In this document: positions 8,989 to 19,800 of the stretch, one piece after another | Numbering within the stretch: the stretch's first letter is position 1 | Layout: each line of letters begins with the position of its first letter | Assembly: GCA_944326325.1 (NCBI GenBank) | Contig: CALVDQ010000008.1 | Coordinates: forward strand, 1 to 64,000 | Reading direction: 5' to 3' | DNA: 64,000 nt | DNA from: an uncultured Bacteroidales bacterium | Lineage (GTDB): Bacteria > Bacteroidota > Bacteroidia > Bacteroidales > UBA932 | Made by a program: the position numbers and the translations under genes | Notes under the pieces: model-generated | Seen by the model: only the letters and a program-made list of their open reading frames with translations | Databases searched by the model: none | What the model was told of the DNA's origin: nothing

Positions 8989-11010
8989 ATGAAAAAGACA
9001 TTTATCATATCTGCGATGGCGATAGCTGCCCTCACAGCGTGCAGCGTCGACGAGTCTTCCGTCATAGGTGACGGGAACACCCGTACCATAACTTTCCGCG
9101 GGACAGCGTTTCCTGATACGAGGACCTCTATCGGCAGTCCGGAAAACGGAAGCTATCCGGTCTTGTGGACGAGAGGCGACCAGATCGGTATCTACGGTAT
9201 GCTCGGGGGATTCCTGAATGTACCTGCCACCTTGAACGACAGCGATGCCGGCATGAACAGCGGCGTCTTTGTGCTCAATACCACCGAACAGACGGCCGCC
9301 GAGGCCCAGGATCTCATAATCTACTATCCTTACAACACCGCTACGGAATACTCTGAGGGGGCGCTGCATTCTGTAATCCCGCAGGAGCAGCGGCAATCCG
9401 TACCAGGCAACAGCGAGCACACGGGCCAATATGCCCTGGCGTATGCAAAGACTTCGATAGAGGCTGCCGGCGCTGACGGCAATAACCCTCCTGTCGAGTT
9501 TTCCCTGACCCATGCGGTGGCATACGTGAAATTCGTCGTATCCAGCAGCCAGTTTTCAAGCCTGAGACTCTGCGGGGTATCGCTTTACTCAAAAGGAGCG
9601 CATATCTCAGGTGACATTATGGCGAATGTCGACGACGGAACCGTGACAGGTATCTATCAGAGGGACTACGCGACTGTGATTGTCGATGAACCGGAGGCGC
9701 TTTCTTCCGCCCAGGAACTCTGGCTCGTGACCGTACCTTGCGATCTTACCGGAAAAGAGACGATTGTCTCGGTAAGCATGACAGACGGGACCACCAATAC
9801 TACCATACCGATGAAGATGAACATCGGTCAGTTGAAGGCAAATGCAGTGAACACGATAGAGATAGAGGTCAGCGATGCCGACGTGGCTACGGACTTCCCT
9901 TGGTATGAGACCCAGGACGACCGCGCACTTGCAGGCGGATGGGCTTACGGACCGGAGAACACCTATATGGTCACTGAATCGAATCCTGAAATCACCATCG
10001 ATGTCAGGGCTAGGGGATACTACACCGGTATCGAGGAGCCTAAATACGTAGCCATCATGGCTGGCGACATGACGTATGCGTCACAGCCTTGCCTTGAAGC
10101 GGAGAACTCCACTCCTGGATCATATTATATCGCCAATAACGATTCGCACATATCATATTCGGAGATAGGTGCCGGATATACTGTCAGGGTCAAGGCTGTG
10201 GCCGAAAAGGCCCGCCAGGAGTCATTCAGCGGAAAGATAGCCATATACAACGAGAACCACGAGGCTCTTTGGGCATACCTGATATGGTTTACCAGGGATG
10301 CATATCCTGTCCAGGAAGAACAGTACAGGAGCGGGGTCGTGATGGACAGGTATCTCGGAGGCATGCCTCCTCAGATAGATAACGGAAGCGTTTTCGGTGC
10401 CCTGTACCAGTGGGGAAGACCGTTCGCATTCCCGTGGGCTACCTGGATAAATACATCTGCACCGGTGCGTGACCTCAAGACATCGGCGACAAACCAGAAC
10501 GTGTTCTTTATGTCAGACAATGTAGAGAATTCAAACAGGGACTGGTGGACAGGAGATGCGACAGGAGCCCGTACCGACAGGAAGGACGACTTCTGGGGCA
10601 ACCCTAACGAAGGCACCGGGACAGGTTCGTCTGAAAACGGTGTGAAGACAGTCTTCGATCCATGCCCGGAGGGCTGGATGGTGGCTTCCCCTGCAATCTT
10701 CAAGGAAGTCCTGGCAGGCAAGGATGCCGATATAACAGCCGGCAGCGCCATGTCCTGGGTTACATACAGGTACAGCGAGGAGCAGACTTCCTACTGGGCT
10801 CTCGGAGGATTCAAGAACGGAGCCAACGGAGGAAACGAAGGTTCCAGGAACGTCATGCTGGCAGTATGGTCGAATTCACCGTATTCCGGCTATGACAGCA
10901 CCGAGCACAACGCCTACGACATGTATTTTGACAAGCGTAACGAGGGAACGTGGAACGACAATGCCGGAAGGGCATACGGCTTCAGCGTCCGCTGCATGAA
11001 AGTCCGGTAA
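8989..11010 (+). CDS. Fimbrillin-like lipoprotein with FISUMP-like C-terminal domain
   Basis: A 673-residue lipoprotein (Cys18 in ALTAC). The N-terminal half (about 25-300) resembles fimbrillin/Mfa-like domains: FRGTAFPDTRTSI, WTRGDQIGIYG, and a FSLTHAVAYVKFVV strand. The C-terminal third has the pattern VFDPCPEGWMVASP and ends FSVRCMKVR, as in the Fibrobacter succinogenes major paralogous (FISUMP) domain. Proteins of this build are often cell-surface lipoproteins in Bacteroidota PULs and may bind glycan, though fimbrillin-like domains also form fimbriae. A role in binding the PUL substrate is inference from context. It is followed by a long intercistronic hairpin. Confidence 0.75.
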   Translation: MKKTFIISAMAIAALTACSVDESSVIGDGNTRTITFRGTAFPDTRTSIGSPENGSYPVLWTRGDQIGIYGMLGGFLNVPATLNDSDAGMNSGVFVLNTTEQTAAEAQDLIIYYPYNTATEYSEGALHSVIPQEQRQSVPGNSEHTGQYALAYAKTSIEAAGADGNNPPVEFSLTHAVAYVKFVVSSSQFSSLRLCGVSLYSKGAHISGDIMANVDDGTVTGIYQRDYATVIVDEPEALSSAQELWLVTVPCDLTGKETIVSVSMTDGTTNTTIPMKMNIGQLKANAVNTIEIEVSDADVATDFPWYETQDDRALAGGWAYGPENTYMVTESNPEITIDVRARGYYTGIEEPKYVAIMAGDMTYASQPCLEAENSTPGSYYIANNDSHISYSEIGAGYTVRVKAVAEKARQESFSGKIAIYNENHEALWAYLIWFTRDAYPVQEEQYRSGVVMDRYLGGMPPQIDNGSVFGALYQWGRPFAFPWATWINTSAPVRDLKTSATNQNVFFMSDNVENSNRDWWTGDATGARTDRKDDFWGNPNEGTGTGSSENGVKTVFDPCPEGWMVASPAIFKEVLAGKDADITAGSAMSWVTYRYSEEQTSYWALGGFKNGANGGNEGSRNVMLAVWSNSPYSGYDSTEHNAYDMYFDKRNEGTWNDNAGRAYGFSVRCMKVR

Positions 11011-11034
11011 ACACGGGCTGACAAGACCAATTGC

Positions 11035-11089
11035 CAGGGCGGCGTGCCGAGGTTTTCCCGCAGACGGAGGAATCCGGCATACCGCCCTG
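11035..11089 (+). promoter_or_regulatory. Long intercistronic hairpin
   Basis: CAGGGCGG (11035-11042) pairs with CCGCCCTG (11082-11089), and after one mismatch the stem continues (GTGCC with GGCAT). It fills most of the gap between the fimbrillin-like gene and the first lyase gene. No T run follows, so it is more likely an RNA processing or stability element, or a weak attenuator, than a full terminator. Confidence 0.5.
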
Positions 11090-11107
11090 ACTATAAAAAT
11101 AAAGAAT

Positions 11108-13036
11108 ATGACAAATAACAAGGACACAATCAGATACATACTCGTCTGCCTGCTTCTCCCCCTCCTGCTTTCATGCGGGAAGACACAGACTTTCTCCCCC
11201 GACGGGAATACCGGTACGGGTGGAGGAGACAATTCCGGGAGTGCGGACTATTCCGCCCTGACGGCCGGAAACCATCCGAGGATCATAATGACAGACGAAG
11301 ATGTCGCGACCATAAAGGCGAAGATAGAAACGGATGCCAACCTCAAGAGGCTCCACGACTATGTCATCTCCTATGCCGACAGGATGCTCACGCAGGCAGA
11401 CCTCGAATACGATGTTACCGGAGGAAGACTTCTCTCTGTGAGCCAGGCGGCGGGCAACCGCATCACGACCTGCGCGTACGCATACAGGATGACAGGGGAG
11501 AGCAAGTATCTTGAAAGGGCGGAGAAGGACATGCAGGCAGTGTGCGCCTTCCCGGACTGGCATACAGCCCATTGGCTGGATACGGGGGAGATGGCCTATG
11601 CCGTGGGAATAGGTTACGACTGGCTCTACAATGACCTCCAGTCTTCAACCCTCAGGAGTGCCGAGACGGCCATAAGGCAGTTCGCCTTCGAAAGCGCGCT
11701 TTCCCTGAGCCTGACAGCTTCGACTTCCTTCTACTCGATGGCAAGCAACTGGAACCAGGTCTGCAACGGGGGACTCGTGGTGGCGGCGCTTGCAATCTAC
11801 GAGACCGCCAGTGACGATGCGCGGCAGATTATCGACCGCGCCGTGTCCACGAACAGAACGGCCATGCAGGGAATATACGGGACCGACGGCAACTATCCCG
11901 AGGGCTACGGCTACTGGGGCTACGGCACTGACTTCGAATGCATGATGCTCTCGGCGATGGAAAGCAGCATCGGCTATGACTACAATCTCGGGACGAACGA
12001 GGGCTTCACCAAGACAGGCAAGTACATAATGTTCATGGAAGGCACGACGGGCGAGGTGTTCAATTACAGCGACTGCAGCTCCTCAAGTATACCTTTCCCT
12101 GCGCTGTGGTACCTTGCCGACAGGTTCGATGACCCTTCCCTGCTTTTCTATGAGGTGCGCAAGCTCGACGGCGGGCTCTACGCAAGCTATGACTCCCCGA
12201 GATATTACCCTATGTCAATAGTACACGGAAGCCGTTTCGACCTCACCGGCATCGCCGCCCCGGAAGACAATATCTACAAGGGCGACGGCATCAACCCTGT
12301 CTGCCTTGTCCGCACCGACTGGACATATTCCGATACTGACAAGATGCTCGGCATAAAGGCAGGAAGGGCGGACTACAGCCACGGACACATGGATGTGGGT
12401 TCGTTCGTCTACGACGCCTACGGGATGAGGGTCTCCGCGGATCTCGGACTGCAGAGCTACGGTTCCCTTGAAAGCTATCCGGTTCCTCCGGGTTACGATG
12501 GGGACGCAGGGGATTTCACGCAGAACGCATTCCGCTGGGCTGTCTTCAGGTACAACAACTACAATCACAGTACAATCACTGTCAACAACGCCCTGCACAA
12601 TGTATCGGGGAGGGCAGCCATAACCAGTGTCATAGATGACGGAAGCCGCCTGGGTGCCGTGGTGGATATGTCCGATATCCTCTCGGACGAATGCGCAGAT
12701 GCCGTGAGGACAATCTATGTCGAGGACAACAGGGACCTCGTTGTCATTGACGAGGTGCAGGCCATGTACAACAAGGCTGCGGAAATACGCTGGACCCTGC
12801 TTACGAAGCTGAACCCTCTGACAGAGGACGGCAGGATTGTGCTCCGTGGCACGGAAAGGGATCTCTATCTGACAGTTACATCCGAAAACGGTTCAAACGT
12901 GGAACTCACGACATTCCCTATGACTCTGAACGATTGGGACCAGGCGAATCCAGGTTTCTATGAAGCGGGATACACTGCCCGGGTGACATCTGGAAAGACG
13001 GAGACCTTTACGGTGAGGATATCACCCGAGGAATGA
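11108..13036 (+). CDS. Heparinase II/III-family polysaccharide lyase (lipoprotein)
   Basis: A 642-residue lipoprotein (LLLSC, Cys23) with a Gly/Ser-rich linker to about residue 50. An alpha/alpha-toroid domain follows (about 55-330; motifs HPRIIMTDEDV, SNWNQVCNGGLVVAALAIYE and YPEGYGYWGYGTDF). The C-terminal beta-sandwich carries SHGHMDVGSFVYDAYG, the conserved heparinase II/III motif with catalytic-region His. Enzymes of this group cut uronic-acid-containing polysaccharides by beta-elimination, leaving an unsaturated uronyl end that GH88 can remove. The lipid anchor suggests it acts at the cell surface, before import. Which PL family and which polysaccharide cannot be decided here; heparan-type, chondroitin-type and other uronic-acid glycans all remain possible. 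Confidence 0.85.
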   Translation: MTNNKDTIRYILVCLLLPLLLSCGKTQTFSPDGNTGTGGGDNSGSADYSALTAGNHPRIIMTDEDVATIKAKIETDANLKRLHDYVISYADRMLTQADLEYDVTGGRLLSVSQAAGNRITTCAYAYRMTGESKYLERAEKDMQAVCAFPDWHTAHWLDTGEMAYAVGIGYDWLYNDLQSSTLRSAETAIRQFAFESALSLSLTASTSFYSMASNWNQVCNGGLVVAALAIYETASDDARQIIDRAVSTNRTAMQGIYGTDGNYPEGYGYWGYGTDFECMMLSAMESSIGYDYNLGTNEGFTKTGKYIMFMEGTTGEVFNYSDCSSSSIPFPALWYLADRFDDPSLLFYEVRKLDGGLYASYDSPRYYPMSIVHGSRFDLTGIAAPEDNIYKGDGINPVCLVRTDWTYSDTDKMLGIKAGRADYSHGHMDVGSFVYDAYGMRVSADLGLQSYGSLESYPVPPGYDGDAGDFTQNAFRWAVFRYNNYNHSTITVNNALHNVSGRAAITSVIDDGSRLGAVVDMSDILSDECADAVRTIYVEDNRDLVVIDEVQAMYNKAAEIRWTLLTKLNPLTEDGRIVLRGTERDLYLTVTSENGSNVELTTFPMTLNDWDQANPGFYEAGYTARVTSGKTETFTVRISPEE

Positions 13037-13065
13037 TTATATTTACATAAAAGATACGAAAAACT

Positions 13066-15117
13066 ATGGTATACGGATTTTCAAGAACGGTAATATTCTT
13101 TGCCCTGTTGCTTGTCTGCGGTTTGTCATTGCAGGCTGAAGGCATTGTCAGCGAGGAGTACGGCAGGGACGGAGTAGCGTCATCCTTTGCAGCCGGAAAG
13201 GAATGGCTGCCGTTCCCGGAGTATTCCGACAGGGACGGCTGGTCGGTGCTTTTCAAGGCGGATTCGGCCGATATGGTGCAAAGAGGGGAGAAATACCTGG
13301 ATTACGAGTGGAAGTTCATTCCGGCCACGGCATATCTCGCGTTCGAACGTACCGGCGACAGGAAACCGATGGAGAGCATAGAAGGGGCTAACCGCGGGGC
13401 TCTGATCTCCCTTATGCTTGCCGAACTCGCGGAAGGAAAGGGACGTTTCATTGACCAGCTTGCGAACGGCGCATGGCACGCGGCGCAGCAGCCTTCATGG
13501 GTGCTGGCGGCCCATCTTCCCGCACAAAGGACAGGAAGGACCCTCCCGGATGAGCGGGAACAGCTCATAGACCTCGGATCCGGACGGTACGGGGCTATCG
13601 TTTCCCTGATATGGTATTTTTTCCATGAAGAGTTCGACAGGATAAACCCTACCATCTCGTATGCCCTCAAGGCTTCGATCAAGAGGAACATCCTCGACTC
13701 TTACCTTGACCCGGAAGAGCACACCGCCAACTGGTGGATAGGCTACAACGGAGGGATGCTGAACAACTGGACCCCGTGGTGCACCGCGGACGTCATCCTG
13801 AGTTTCCTTCTTGTGGAGGACGACCAGGAGCGGCTTGACAGTGCGCTGCGCCAGTCGGTAATGTCGATGGACCTTTTCCTTGACTATATCCAGGAAGACG
13901 GGGCCTGCGAGGAAGGCCCGGGCTACTGGGGCGCTGCGGCAGGCAAGACCTACGAGTATCTCCAGATCCTGCACGATGCCTCCGGAGGCAGGTTTGACCT
14001 TTTCGGCAACGACAGGATAAGGCGTATGGGAGAATATCCGTCCCGTTCGTTCATCGGGGACGGCTATGTGGTCAACTTTGCCGACGCATCCGCCAGGAAC
14101 TCCAATCCTGCGGAGCTTATATGGAACTTCGGCAATGCTGTCGGAAGCCGGGAAATGACGGATTTCGCCATGTACCTTCTGGCGGACACGAAGAACTGCA
14201 GGTTCCGGTATCCTTCACTTATACTCAACGACGGGTACCGTGCGCTTTACACCATAAGGTCAGGCATACGGATGCGCGAACTGGCCGATTCACTCAACAG
14301 TGCGGTTGCGGACGGCGGAGGAGATGCCGCCGCATTCGGCAAGGTGATGGCCTCCCTGCGGAAAGATGTCCCGGCATCCACCTGGTATCCGGAGACCGAA
14401 CACTGTTTCATTCGCAATTCCTCCGGCTGGTTTCTCGGAGCCAAGGGAGGGTACAATGACGAGAGCCACAACCACAACGATGTCGGAACATTTATCCTCT
14501 ATATCCGCAATACTCCGGTCTTCATAGACGCCGGGGTCGGCACCTACACGAAAAAGACCTTCAGCAGGACTGACCGCTATACGATATGGTCGATGCAGTG
14601 CGACTGGCACAGCCTGCCGATGATAAACTCCTGCGCCCAGCCTTACGGCCGCGATTACAGGTCTGAAGATGCCGAATGCGACATTTCCAGGGGGACTTTC
14701 TCCGTGGACATTGCAGGGGCGTATCCGGAGGAAGCAATGTGCGGCAGCTGGGTACGCAGCTACAGGGTGGCTCTGAAAGGCAAGCCTTCGGTAACCGTTA
14801 CCGACGTGTTCTCGCTGAAGGAGAGGAAAGCGGCGGACGTGGAGCATTTTCTCGTCAAGGGCAAGGTCCTCCTGCCCGGGGATGAGCATGAGGGGAAACA
14901 GGTTGCCCCTGGCGAACTTCTGATACTCTGCGACGGAGGTCTCGTGGTTAAGATGGCCTATCCTGCCTCGCTGACCCCGGGGACGGACATAATGTCGCTC
15001 GACGACAGGGCCATGACCAGGGTATGGGGCGACAGCCTGACCAGGATAAACCTCACATCGTCCCCTGACGCCCCGGCGGAAGGAAAATACAAATTCGTGA
15101 TCACTGAACTGAAATGA
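13066..15117 (+). CDS. Heparinase II/III-family protein (exported lyase)
   Basis: A 683-residue protein with a cleavable signal peptide (about 1-24, LSLQAEG) and no lipobox, so it is probably periplasmic. The N-terminal toroid contains NWWIGYNGGMLNNWTPWC and EEGPGYWGAAAGKTYEYL; the C-terminal heparinase domain contains SHNHNDVGTFILYIRN followed by FIDAGVGTYTKKTFS and a downstream WSMQCDWHSLP segment. This differs clearly from the upstream lyase, so the two are not a recent duplication. Together a surface lipoprotein lyase and a periplasmic lyase would cut the chain before and after SusCD import. Its stop codon overlaps the next start (ATGA at 15114-15117), indicating translational coupling. 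Confidence 0.85.
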   Translation: MVYGFSRTVIFFALLLVCGLSLQAEGIVSEEYGRDGVASSFAAGKEWLPFPEYSDRDGWSVLFKADSADMVQRGEKYLDYEWKFIPATAYLAFERTGDRKPMESIEGANRGALISLMLAELAEGKGRFIDQLANGAWHAAQQPSWVLAAHLPAQRTGRTLPDEREQLIDLGSGRYGAIVSLIWYFFHEEFDRINPTISYALKASIKRNILDSYLDPEEHTANWWIGYNGGMLNNWTPWCTADVILSFLLVEDDQERLDSALRQSVMSMDLFLDYIQEDGACEEGPGYWGAAAGKTYEYLQILHDASGGRFDLFGNDRIRRMGEYPSRSFIGDGYVVNFADASARNSNPAELIWNFGNAVGSREMTDFAMYLLADTKNCRFRYPSLILNDGYRALYTIRSGIRMRELADSLNSAVADGGGDAAAFGKVMASLRKDVPASTWYPETEHCFIRNSSGWFLGAKGGYNDESHNHNDVGTFILYIRNTPVFIDAGVGTYTKKTFSRTDRYTIWSMQCDWHSLPMINSCAQPYGRDYRSEDAECDISRGTFSVDIAGAYPEEAMCGSWVRSYRVALKGKPSVTVTDVFSLKERKAADVEHFLVKGKVLLPGDEHEGKQVAPGELLILCDGGLVVKMAYPASLTPGTDIMSLDDRAMTRVWGDSLTRINLTSSPDAPAEGKYKFVITELK

Positions 15118-16793
15118 AGAAGATGACATTACCGGCGGCTGTCCTGATTGCGGCAGCCGCGATTATCACCGGGTGCGCCGGGAACGTCAACGAACGGCTG
15201 AACTCCCGGGCGTCGGAAGAATATCTTGAACCTGTGAGACCCGGATATGAGGGCCGGAACCCGTTCTGGAACGGATTCGCCACCAAGTTCATATATGCCC
15301 CGGCCTTCGGATTCCCGGAGGTGGAAGGGGCGGCAAGATACAGGTTCACCGTGGAGTATCTCGGGACGGAGATGGTGCAGTCCCCACGCTACAGGGCCGA
15401 CCAGCCTGTCGAGGACCCGGAGCCGAGGTGGATTCTCGGCGAGGGAAAGCCTGACGGGAGGTGCTGGACATTCGAGGCTGCGGAGCCGACCGCCTGCCTC
15501 GCTCCGGTCTGGAATGACATTCCTGTAGGCCTTGTCAGGCTGACCGTTACGGGACTGGACGGGAACGGAGGCATCCTCGGTACTGCAGGACAGAGGGAAT
15601 TCCTGCGGGATTTCCCTTTCCATGCGCCATACAATTCCAATGTCCGGCCATACATCGAATCCGTGAAACTGGCAGCCCTCTATATCCACGAGCTTCCTGC
15701 AATCCGACACTGGCTCACTTCCACGACACCGGACCTTTCCTACCGGCTCAACACCTACGCCTGCAAGGTCATAGGCTCCACAATCAGGATGGAATGCCTT
15801 GTCGCCCGGCTGATGCCGAGACACAGGGAGGAAGCCGAGCTGATAGCCAGGAACGCTGCCCGTTTCCTGATGGACAACAGCCGTCCTGCGGATGCGCCGC
15901 TGGCCTGTTTCCCGCCTACATATTACGGAGGACTCATATCCTCCGCCCGCGAGGAGAACCAGGGCAAGACAATGACCATGGAAGCCTGCTATGTCGGGAA
16001 CGCCTTTCTCGATCTCTACGACCTTACCGGAGACAGGACCTATCTCGACTTCGCCGTGAACATCGCCCGGACATATCTCAAGCTCCAGGCAGAGGACGGT
16101 TCCTGGCCTATCAAGGTCGACTATGAGACCGGAGAGCCCGTAAACGGATGCAAGGCGATGCTCACTCCCGTGATGGAGTTCTTCAGTCGTCTCCAGAAGC
16201 AATACGGGGTGGAAGGTCTCGGAGAAAGCATCGGCAGGGCGGAACGCTGGATGAGGGAGACGGCTCTCGCGTCCTTCGATATGACGGCGCAGTTCGAGGA
16301 CATGACGGTACTGAACCAGAAGCCGTACCAGAACCTTACGGAATGCGCTTCCGCACCGTATGCTTCCTGGCTGCTGAAGAAGGAAGACCGGACACCGGAG
16401 GAAACGGAGGCAGCCGTGGATCTGATACGTTTCAGTGAAGACCAGTTCGTGTGCTGGGATGTCCTTCCGGGACCGGACGGGACAAGGACCATGATGCCGC
16501 CTGCGGTATATGAGCAGTACGGATACCGGATGCCTATAGACCACAGTACGGCAGTAATGGCCGAAGCGTTCATGGACCTTTATGAAGCTACCGGGGACAG
16601 GCTTGCCCTGGCAAAGGCAAAAGCCCTTCTGGACAATCTCACGATAGTACAGAACGCTCTTACGGGACAGATCCCTACCTCATTGGATGTCAGGGGCGGA
16701 GCCAAGGAACCGGGCCGAGGCTTCTGGACCAACTGCACTTTCGCTTCCGTCAAGGCCCTGCTCCGTCTTGCGGAAATTACCGGAAACGAATAG
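15114..16793 (+). CDS. Alpha/alpha-barrel lipoprotein of unknown catalytic function
   Basis: A 559-residue lipoprotein (IITGC, Cys21). After an N-terminal beta-rich part (about 40-170, perhaps a fibronectin-like domain) comes a long helical region with repeated helix pairs (about 180-555), as in (alpha/alpha)6 sugar-active enzymes and the C5-epimerase/six-hairpin superfamily. Segments such as NAFLDLYDLTGDRTYLDFAVNIARTYL split around residue 290 and QAEDGSWPIKVDYETG look like substrate-cleft loops. I cannot name a family or catalytic residues. It overlaps the upstream lyase gene by 4 bases, so it is probably made in step with it and acts on the same polysaccharide, as a hydrolase or epimerase. 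Confidence that it is a real gene is high; its function is open. Confidence 0.8.
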   Translation: MKKMTLPAAVLIAAAAIITGCAGNVNERLNSRASEEYLEPVRPGYEGRNPFWNGFATKFIYAPAFGFPEVEGAARYRFTVEYLGTEMVQSPRYRADQPVEDPEPRWILGEGKPDGRCWTFEAAEPTACLAPVWNDIPVGLVRLTVTGLDGNGGILGTAGQREFLRDFPFHAPYNSNVRPYIESVKLAALYIHELPAIRHWLTSTTPDLSYRLNTYACKVIGSTIRMECLVARLMPRHREEAELIARNAARFLMDNSRPADAPLACFPPTYYGGLISSAREENQGKTMTMEACYVGNAFLDLYDLTGDRTYLDFAVNIARTYLKLQAEDGSWPIKVDYETGEPVNGCKAMLTPVMEFFSRLQKQYGVEGLGESIGRAERWMRETALASFDMTAQFEDMTVLNQKPYQNLTECASAPYASWLLKKEDRTPEETEAAVDLIRFSEDQFVCWDVLPGPDGTRTMMPPAVYEQYGYRMPIDHSTAVMAEAFMDLYEATGDRLALAKAKALLDNLTIVQNALTGQIPTSLDVRGGAKEPGRGFWTNCTFASVKALLRLAEITGNE

Positions 16794-16809
16794 CACGACC
16801 GTATTCCTT

Positions 16810-19800
16810 ATGTATTTTCCCAGGAAGACATTTCTTGTATTTTTTTCCTTCCTCACCGCCATATCGCTGTGGGGAAGGAATCCTTATCGCCGCTACGATG
16901 TCAGGTCAGGACTTTCCGACAACAGCGTCAAGGATATCTGCCAGGACAGGACCGGATACATGTGGTTCGCCACGAAGGACGGCATAAACCGTTTCGACGG
17001 CAACAAGATCCGGACCTATGCCTCTTCCATGACCGGTGACCATCTGAACATAGATGTCATCTGCCCGCATTCGGACGGCATGAGGTTGTGGCTCGGCTGC
17101 ACGAGCTCGCTCGAGATTTTCGATCCCGTGACCGGCAAGGCTTCACGCTTCCGGAAAGCAGCGGCAGACGGGACCGGAATAGACGAATGTACAAGCCTGA
17201 TGTATGACGACGACGGAAACCTGTGGATCGGGAGCATAAGCAGCGGGCTTTTCAAGTGGTCGGAAAAGGATTCCAGCCTGATACATTACAATGTTCCCGG
17301 GTCTGACTACATACTGTCTCTGTTTCAGGACAATTCCGGACTCTTGTGGGTCGGGAGCGCTTCGGGCCTGTATGTCTACGACAGGGAATCGGATTCTTTC
17401 AGCAGGGGTTTCCTTCTTGTAGACGGAATCCCGAATCTCGGAGACAACGAGTTTACAACCATCATCCAGGGTGAAGGCAAAAACCTTATGGTCGGGACGC
17501 AGAACGGGGCTGTCGCCGAATTCGACCCGGAAAGGGGGACATTCAACGTGTATCAGCCTGTGGATGCGCAAGGGACCGTGCTGCCTGTCACCAGAATCCA
17601 TTCGATATACAGGAAGTCGGAGAATCATTACATGATAGGGGCGGACAGCGGACTTTATTATTTTGACCGGAAGACCGGGAAATGGAGCACATCCGATGTC
17701 CTTTCCGACGAAAGCAGTATCTACAGATTCTACAGGGACAGGGAGGGAGGACTTTGGATAGGAACATATTTCTGCGGAGTCAACTATCTGTCTCCGAGGC
17801 AGAACGAAATTCTTTGGTTCTATGACGACGGCCGGCCGGGGTCCCTGAACGGCAATGCTGTCAGCGAATTCTGCGAGGATCCTTCCGGAAACCTCTGGAT
17901 AGCCACGGAAAACGGCGGACTGAACTATTTCGAACCCGGAACCGCCACCTTTAAGGACTGCAGCAGCTTGAGCCATGATAACCTTCATGCCCTCGAGATA
18001 GCCGGAGACAAACTTCTGATAGGGACGTTTTCCAAGGGACTCGACTGTCTGGACCTTTCTACCGGGAAAGTCTCGGGATACATGAACAATCCCAGGGACA
18101 CGGCATCGATATGCAACAATTATGTCTATTCCATCCATCTTGCTTCCGACGGGACCGTTTTCATCGGTACTATGGCGGGACTTTGCACTTTCGATATGGA
18201 TAAAGGCTCTTTTTCAAAGATCGGCGTGACGGGCGGGAACTTCATCTACGATATTGCAGAGGACCAGGACGGGAACGTATGGTTCGCGACAAGGTCGGGA
18301 GGGATATGGAGATACTCCCTCGAGGGAAAAGAGTGGACAAATTACGTGCATGACGGGGAAGACAGCGGCTCTCCACTGGAAAACAAGTTCAGCAGAGTCT
18401 ATGTGGATCTGAATGGGAATGTCTGGTTCTGCGGGGAGAGTGCCGGAATCTGCAGATATATCCCGGCAGAAGACAGGTTCGAGAATTTCAGGACAGGCGA
18501 AAGCCTTCCGAACGGGATATATTACGGCATCCTCGATGACGGGGCTGGGAACCTGTGGCTTTCGTCGAACACGGGCATACTCAAATACAACCCGGGACTG
18601 CGAACTCATATCTCATATACTACGGAGGACGGCCTGCAAAGCAACCAGTTCAATTTCAGGTCATCGTATGTGTCAAGTGACGGGACCTTCTATTTTGGCG
18701 GAATCAACGGATTCAACAGTTTTTCCCCCTTCAACATATCCGTGAACAGGATTCCTCCCAGGACATCGATTTCATCCGTAGACATCAAATTTTCAGGGAA
18801 GGACGGGACTGTTGCGCAGGAGTATGTAATGCCGCATGGCAGTTTCCTGAAAATCACTGACAAGGCACTGTCAATGACTGTCAATTACGAATGTCTGAGC
18901 TATGTCGCGCCAGGGCAGAACAGGTTCGCATGGAAACTGCATGGCCTCGATGAAGAGTGGATAAGCACAGACCAGCATTCCATCACTTTCATGAAGCTGC
19001 CGCCTGGGAAATATTCGTTCATGGTCAAAAGTTGCAACAACAACGGCTATTGGAGTGAATCCGTAGCGGATTTCAGTTTCCAGGTACTTCCGTCTCCGTT
19101 CCTGAGTACAGGTGCCAAAATTGTCTATACGTTGGTACTGACAGCGTTGGTCATGTTGATATTCAGGTATATCTATATCCGGCAGGAAGAAAGGAAGGAG
19201 AGGAAGCTGTACAAGTCCAAGATCGACTTCTTCACCCAGATCGCGCATGAGATCAAGACTCCCGTAACCCTGATAAAGTCTCCGCTGGAACAGATAATGG
19301 AGACCGGGAAATGGAACGATACGGTCGCGGTAAACCTGTCGGTAATCCGGAAGAACGTCGACCGTCTACTTCAGCTGATACACCAGCTGCTGGATTTCAG
19401 GAAAATCGACAGTGAAGGGTACCGCCTTTCATGCAGCGTGACGGACCTGTCAGCCGTGGCGGAAGAGACCATTGCGCAGTTCAGGGGCATTGCCGGCTCC
19501 GGCCGTGACGGGAAGGGTGCCGCAGATGTTCCCGAAATCATCTACAGTTCCCCGGAAAAGCATGTAACTCTCCTGGCAGACAGGGAAGCATTGCGGAAAA
19601 TCCTGACAAACCTGCTGACCAATGCCGTCCGGTTTGCGAAGTCCAGGATAACCGTGGCTGTCGGTGAAGAAACCGTCAAGGGTATACGTCAGGTACTTAT
19701 TACGGTCGAAGATGACGGGCCGGGCATACCTTCCGGGATAAAGGACAAGGTCTTCGACCCTTTTTTCCAGGGAACTCCATATTCCGGCAACGGGGTGGGG

